Made by a program: the position numbers and the translations under genes
Notes under the pieces: model-generated
The model's database searches: none
What the model was told of the DNA's origin: nothing
The model's input: the letters and a program-made list of their open reading frames with translations, nothing else
Part shown: piece after piece, positions 4,910-7,550 of the stretch
How positions within the stretch are numbered: position 1 is the first letter of the stretch
Layout: the number at the start of each line of letters is the position of its first letter
Assembly (NCBI GenBank): GCA_030019105.1
Contig: JASEGY010000162.1
Coordinates: 1 to 7,550, forward strand
Direction of reading: 5' to 3'
DNA: 7,550 bases
Source: a bacterium
GTDB lineage: Bacteria > UBA9089 > JASEGY01

Positions 4910-5890
4910 ATGATTGACTGTAAGCGTTTATCTTCCAATATATCCCTTCATCCGATTGACTTACATAAGGTAAAGAGGTATCCCCTCAAGCAAAGAAAAA
5001 ATAAGGTCAAGATAGCTGATTTTGGCCGGCCTTGTTCTGCTGGAGAAGGATTTGGCTCTTTTCTCGACTCTCTTCCCAATCTCCTGGCGGTAAAAAACCT
5101 GAGGCAGGTAGTAGCGGCCATCATTCAAGCAAAGCAGATAGGCAAGCCGGTTATTTTTAGCCTGGGAGGGCATGTAATAAAATGCGGTCTTGGCCCGATC
5201 ATTTCTGACCTGATCGAACAAGGAATCGTAACCGGGATTGTTCTTAATGGCTCTGGGATTATCCATGATTTTGAGATCGCCCTGATTGGCGAGACCTCTG
5301 AAGATGTAAGGGCCGCCCTTCCTTTAGGAGAATTTGGGATGGCTGAGGAGACCGGCCGGCTCATTAATGAGGCCATATCTAAAGGAGTGGCTAAAGGTTG
5401 GGGAATGGGGAAAAGCATCTGTGAATTGATCGCTTCTCTCCAGCCGCCTTACGCCGCTTACAGTCTCTTAAATACAGCCCATAAACATGGGGTGACGGTT
5501 ACCGTTCATCCGGCTATTGGGGCTGACATTATCCACCAGCATCCGGAGGCCGATGGCGCCGCCCTGGGCGAAGCCGGCTTCATTGATTTTAAACTCCTTA
5601 CCTCCCAGATAGCCGGTCTTGGGGGAGGCGGGGTCTTTGCCAATTTTGGTTCGGCCGTGATCATACCTGAGGTCTTTTTAAAGGCCCTTAATCTGGCCAG
5701 GAATCTGGGCTATAAGGTGACTAATTTTACGACCGTCAACTTTGATATGATCCGTCATTACCGGCCGTCAGAAAATATTGTCAAGCGGCCAACCACAGAT
5801 GGAAGCAGGGGTTACTACCTCATTGGGCATCACGAACTGATGATCCCGCTTCTATCCAGGGCAATAGTGGAAGCGAATAGGCTATGTTAA
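4910..5890 (+). CDS. deoxyhypusine-synthase-like protein of unknown function
   Basis: A soluble protein of 326 residues with no signal peptide. It resembles a conserved bacterial family related to deoxyhypusine synthase (Rossmann-like, NAD-binding fold). That relation is recognised from layout and motifs, not proven. Conserved-looking blocks are ADFGRP (36-41), SLGGHVIKCGL (84-94), NGSGIIHDFE (113-122), GMAEETGR (143-150), HPAIGADIIHQHPEADG (200-216), GGGVFANFGSAVIIPE (239-254) and RPTTDGSRGYYLIGHHE (293-309). Glycine-rich loops and repeated His/Asp/Glu suggest an enzyme. Bacteria lack eIF5A, so true hypusine synthesis is unlikely; related bacterial proteins can act on polyamines, and the substrate here is unknown. 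The ATG follows the DUF3108 stop by 4 bp; the nearest SD-like sequence (AAGGGGA) is rather far, about 16 bases. It is the last gene of the rightward operon. Confidence 0.65.
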   Translation: MIDCKRLSSNISLHPIDLHKVKRYPLKQRKNKVKIADFGRPCSAGEGFGSFLDSLPNLLAVKNLRQVVAAIIQAKQIGKPVIFSLGGHVIKCGLGPIISDLIEQGIVTGIVLNGSGIIHDFEIALIGETSEDVRAALPLGEFGMAEETGRLINEAISKGVAKGWGMGKSICELIASLQPPYAAYSLLNTAHKHGVTVTVHPAIGADIIHQHPEADGAALGEAGFIDFKLLTSQIAGLGGGGVFANFGSAVIIPEVFLKALNLARNLGYKVTNFTTVNFDMIRHYRPSENIVKRPTTDGSRGYYLIGHHELMIPLLSRAIVEANRLC

Positions 5891-6456
5891 GCTGAAATAG
5901 TTATCTAATTTTCTGTAAATATCTTTATTCGCCATAAATGCCTTCAAATCGCCCTAAATATTTCCGCTCACCCGGTCGTTAATAAGAGTAACGGTAAGAT
6001 GTGCCCAATTCAATTAAGGATAATGACGTTTTGCCCAGGGAGGGATAAAAACATTAAAGAAGACTTATTCCTAAAAGAAGGTCAGTTGTGTCTGAAAAGG
6101 GATAGGTCTTTTTTATTTTATAACCGGTTTAAGAAGTTGAAGATATTTGTCCTGAACAGGAAATGCGGCTTTTATGTTCAGGGTGAATGTTCTACTGAGG
6201 GGAAGCGACTTTTTAAACCTAAAATCTTTTTGGACTCTCTCGGTAAGAGGGGTCGCCGGTTTGATGACCCTTTCGGGCAGGCTCTGAGGCAACAAATATC
6301 ATCCTAATAGAAAGGGCCGCCATTACCGAAGGTGTTCAATCTTTACGAAAGGAGGGATGGAATAAAGAATTAAATCACAAGCAACCGACCCGGGATATTG
6401 TCTCTCTCTTCAGTTCGCCAGGGATGTCAAGTTAAACTTCAGCGCCAAAGTCAAAA
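5891..6456. other. long stretch without a convincing gene
   Basis: About 565 bp between the middle operon and the terminator-like block. A 102-codon frame at 5999-6307 has no good ribosome binding site, uses AGG for Arg far more than its neighbours, and matches no family I recognise. Small structures are visible. CGTTA/TAACG form an inverted repeat at 5977-5993. TCGCCATAAAT (5929-5939) and TCGCCCTAAAT (5949-5959) are near-identical direct repeats 20 bp apart. A 7-bp stem (one G-T pair) joins 6248-6254 to 6266-6272. AAAGGAGGG at 6348-6356 looks like a strong ribosome binding site, but the ATG touching it is followed by only one more codon before TAA. No clear terminator follows the stop at 5890. 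Confidence 0.5.
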
Positions 6457-6509
6457 AATAAATTCTCGATTGAGGGATCAGGAATTTATTCTCGATTGAG
6501 GGTTTTTTT
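6457..6509 (+). terminator. terminator-like stem with duplicated 15-bp element and T-run
   Basis: AATAAATTC (6457-6465) is the exact complement of GAATTTATT (6482-6490); GAT/ATC inside extends the stem around a TGAGGG loop. Superimposed on this, the 15-bp word ATTCTCGATTGAGGG occurs twice (6462-6476 and 6488-6502), and the second copy runs straight into seven T residues (6503-6509). The stem plus T-run looks like a rho-independent terminator for rightward transcription, although the long stem is AT-rich and the T-run follows a second, small CTC/GAG hairpin. It may insulate the flagellin gene from the upstream operon. Confidence 0.45.
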
Positions 6510-6840
6510 CTCTCTCGAAAAAGAGATATCGGGGCTGTTAAAAAAACTGATGTGCCATGTAAAGAGTAAAGAGAGAGGGGCTCCCTTTACTTTATGACCG
6601 GAAGGAAAGATCTCTAATTCCTGCCTGGTTTCAAAGAAAAGGAATCTAAGAAAAGAGAGCTAATGGGTGACCCGCATAAGCATCTATTATCCTCTCTGTT
6701 CTGAAGTCGGGAGCTTGCAAGGAGAGAACCTTGTAAAAAGGCCCGAAAGGGGTGACTATTTAGCACTCCAGGCAAGACCCCTCCGGAAGTAAGGAGACTT
6801 TCCGGCTGGAACAAATTCAAAAAACAGGGAGGAATTAGCT
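6510..6840 (+). promoter_or_regulatory. hairpin-rich leader region of the flagellin gene
   Basis: No gene is visible. Several stems can be drawn: 6563-6571 with 6585-6593 (9 bp, one G-T); ATTCCT 6617-6622 with AGGAAT 6640-6645; AGAGAG 6654-6659 with CTCTCT 6692-6697; TTGCAAGG 6715-6722 with CCTTGTAA 6729-6736; GGGGTG 6749-6754 with CACTCC 6764-6769; and CCGGAAG 6783-6789 with 6799-6805. Alternative pairings exist: GCAAG 6772-6776 with CTTGC 6714-6718, and ACCCC 6777-6781 with GGGGT 6749-6753. I could not find a convincing sigma28 or sigma54 promoter, so the transcript start is unknown. It matches no riboswitch class I can recognise. Confidence 0.4.
6783..6833 (+). promoter_or_regulatory. possible CsrA-type translational control site over the flagellin ribosome binding site
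   Basis: A 6-7 bp hairpin (6783-6789 with 6799-6805) displays AAGGAGA in its loop. The ribosome binding site region ACAGGGAGGA (6824-6833), 7 bases before the GTG, also contains GGA and resembles the ACARGGAUG consensus. Two GGA sites, one in a loop and one over the Shine-Dalgarno sequence, match the layout of CsrA sites in the Bacillus subtilis hag leader. No csrA or fliW gene is in the window, so this is inference. Confidence 0.3.
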
Positions 6841-7550
6841 GTGAGAGTAGTTCATAATCCAGAAGCAATTAATGCTCACCGAAATTTGTCAAGCACAAAC
6901 AGGGCCCTGTCTCAAAACCTGGAACGCATGTCTTCCGGTTTACGTATCAACCGCGCCGGAGATGATGCCGCCGGACTGGCCATTGCCCAGCGGATTGACA
7001 CCCAGGTCTTAGGCCTGGAGCAGGGCAGTAGGAACACCTTAGATGGAATTTCTGTCATTCAGACGGCTGAGTCCGGGATGCAGGAAATCCAGGATATGCT
7101 CCAGCGCATGCGGGTCCTGGCCATTGAAGCGTCTAACGGGTCGACATCTTCGGCAGACAGATCGATGATCCAGGCCGAGGTCGATCAGTTATTAGACTCA
7201 GTTAACAGTCAGGCCCAGGCCGTTGAGTTCAATGCCATGAAGCTGCTCACCGGCGACTACTCAAAAGACGCCCCGGCTATGTTTAAAGCCACTCGATCCA
7301 GCTTTGAGAGGGTGCGGGATGATTCAAAAACAATTGATATCTACGCCTCTTTCTCTAAGGCCGGGTTTGAAGGCACCAATGGCGTAACCCAATTAACCGG
7401 AACAATTGATGCGGCTAATAGTGTGGGTGGGTTTGTCAAGGTCAATGGGGCCGTATTCAGTGTGTCTGATTATGACTCGGTCAATGATTTTATGCAGGCC
7501 ATTAATGAGTCTGTTCAGGCCAATGCCACCATCAGTTATGATGTCACGAC
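6841..7550 (+). CDS. flagellin, N-terminal part (runs off the right edge)
   Basis: Flagellin is the filament subunit, exported through the flagellar type III apparatus. The reading frame is open for 236 codons to the window edge. The GTG start at 6841 is fixed by the strong GGGAGGA 7 bases upstream and by the normal flagellin opening (MRVVHNPEAINAHRNLSSTN). The N-terminal D0/D1 helices are typical: ERMSSGLRINRAGDDAAGLA (28-47), QTAESGMQEIQDMLQRMRVL (74-93) and FNAMKLLTG (130-138). Arg89, Leu93 and Glu113 align with the Salmonella FliC residues Arg90, Leu94 and Glu114 recognised by TLR5. After about residue 145 an insertion domain begins; GGFVKVNGAVFSVSDYDSVN (176-195) resembles the Flagellin_IN type found in large flagellins. 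Its Ser/Thr-rich surface is a plausible acceptor for the nonulosonate made by the leftward operon. The symbol is left blank because paralogues are common. Confidence 0.95.
   Translation, partial: MRVVHNPEAINAHRNLSSTNRALSQNLERMSSGLRINRAGDDAAGLAIAQRIDTQVLGLEQGSRNTLDGISVIQTAESGMQEIQDMLQRMRVLAIEASNGSTSSADRSMIQAEVDQLLDSVNSQAQAVEFNAMKLLTGDYSKDAPAMFKATRSSFERVRDDSKTIDIYASFSKAGFEGTNGVTQLTGTIDAANSVGGFVKVNGAVFSVSDYDSVNDFMQAINESVQANATISYDVT

Noticed and set aside
5999..6307. 102-codon basic hypothetical protein
   Set aside because: No convincing ribosome binding site, AGG-rich arginine codons unlike the neighbouring genes, and no recognisable motif. A real small gene is not excluded.
6348..6365. Strong ribosome binding site AAAGGAGGG followed by ATG GAA TAA
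   Set aside because: The ATG touches the SD-like sequence and the frame has only two codons, so this is probably a chance purine-rich sequence.
6664..6681. Possible sigma54 promoter (TGGGTG...GC)
   Set aside because: The spacing between the GG and GC elements is three bases too long for the -24/-12 consensus.
6600..6840. c-di-GMP-I (GEMM) riboswitch before flagellin
   Set aside because: The conserved GGCAAACC and GGACGCAAAGCC core is absent; only generic hairpins are seen.
6614..6868. Leftward 84-codon frame over the flagellin start
   Set aside because: It overlaps the flagellin leader and first codons antisense, and its protein has no recognisable features.

Overview
The window looks like a chromosomal segment of an uncultured, motile, Gram-negative-type bacterium. 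The flagellin gene implies motility, and an exported DUF3108-family protein and surface-sugar genes are consistent with a Gram-negative envelope. Gene spacing is tight, and short tandem repeats (mostly 7-bp units) are scattered both between and inside genes. I cannot assign a phylum from the sequence alone.

Layout. Bases 1-3132 are a leftward operon: a GT2 glycosyltransferase (2203-3132), an SpsF/PseF-type cytidylyltransferase (1470-2201), a PseG-type UDP-sugar hydrolase (133-1467), and possibly the first 22 codons of a further gene running off the left edge (1-66). Together these suggest synthesis and transfer of a nonulosonic acid of the pseudaminate type. Bases 3133-3358 are a divergent promoter region with a good sigma70-type promoter facing each way. 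Bases 3359-5890 are a rightward operon: an HpcH/HpaI-type aldolase, an exported DUF3108-like protein, and a conserved deoxyhypusine-synthase-like protein of unknown function. Bases 5891-6840 hold no convincing gene. They contain a terminator-like repeat block (6457-6509) and a hairpin-rich leader in front of a flagellin gene that starts with GTG at 6841 and runs off the right edge.

How the genes fit together. Pseudaminate-type sugars commonly O-glycosylate flagellin, so a nonulosonate/glycosyltransferase operon near a flagellin gene suggests flagellar glycosylation. The middle operon has no obvious link to this.

Most unusual feature. The pseG-like gene is interrupted three times by repeat-derived DNA (about 129, 105 and 138 bp). 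All three inserts keep the frame open and all lie between conserved segments of the enzyme. Two of them carry copies of the same composite repeat translated in different frames, and a related repeat forms the N-terminal part of the signal peptide of the DUF3108-like protein. This is a family of small repeats colonising coding sequence in frame, rather than a defence or mobile gene system.
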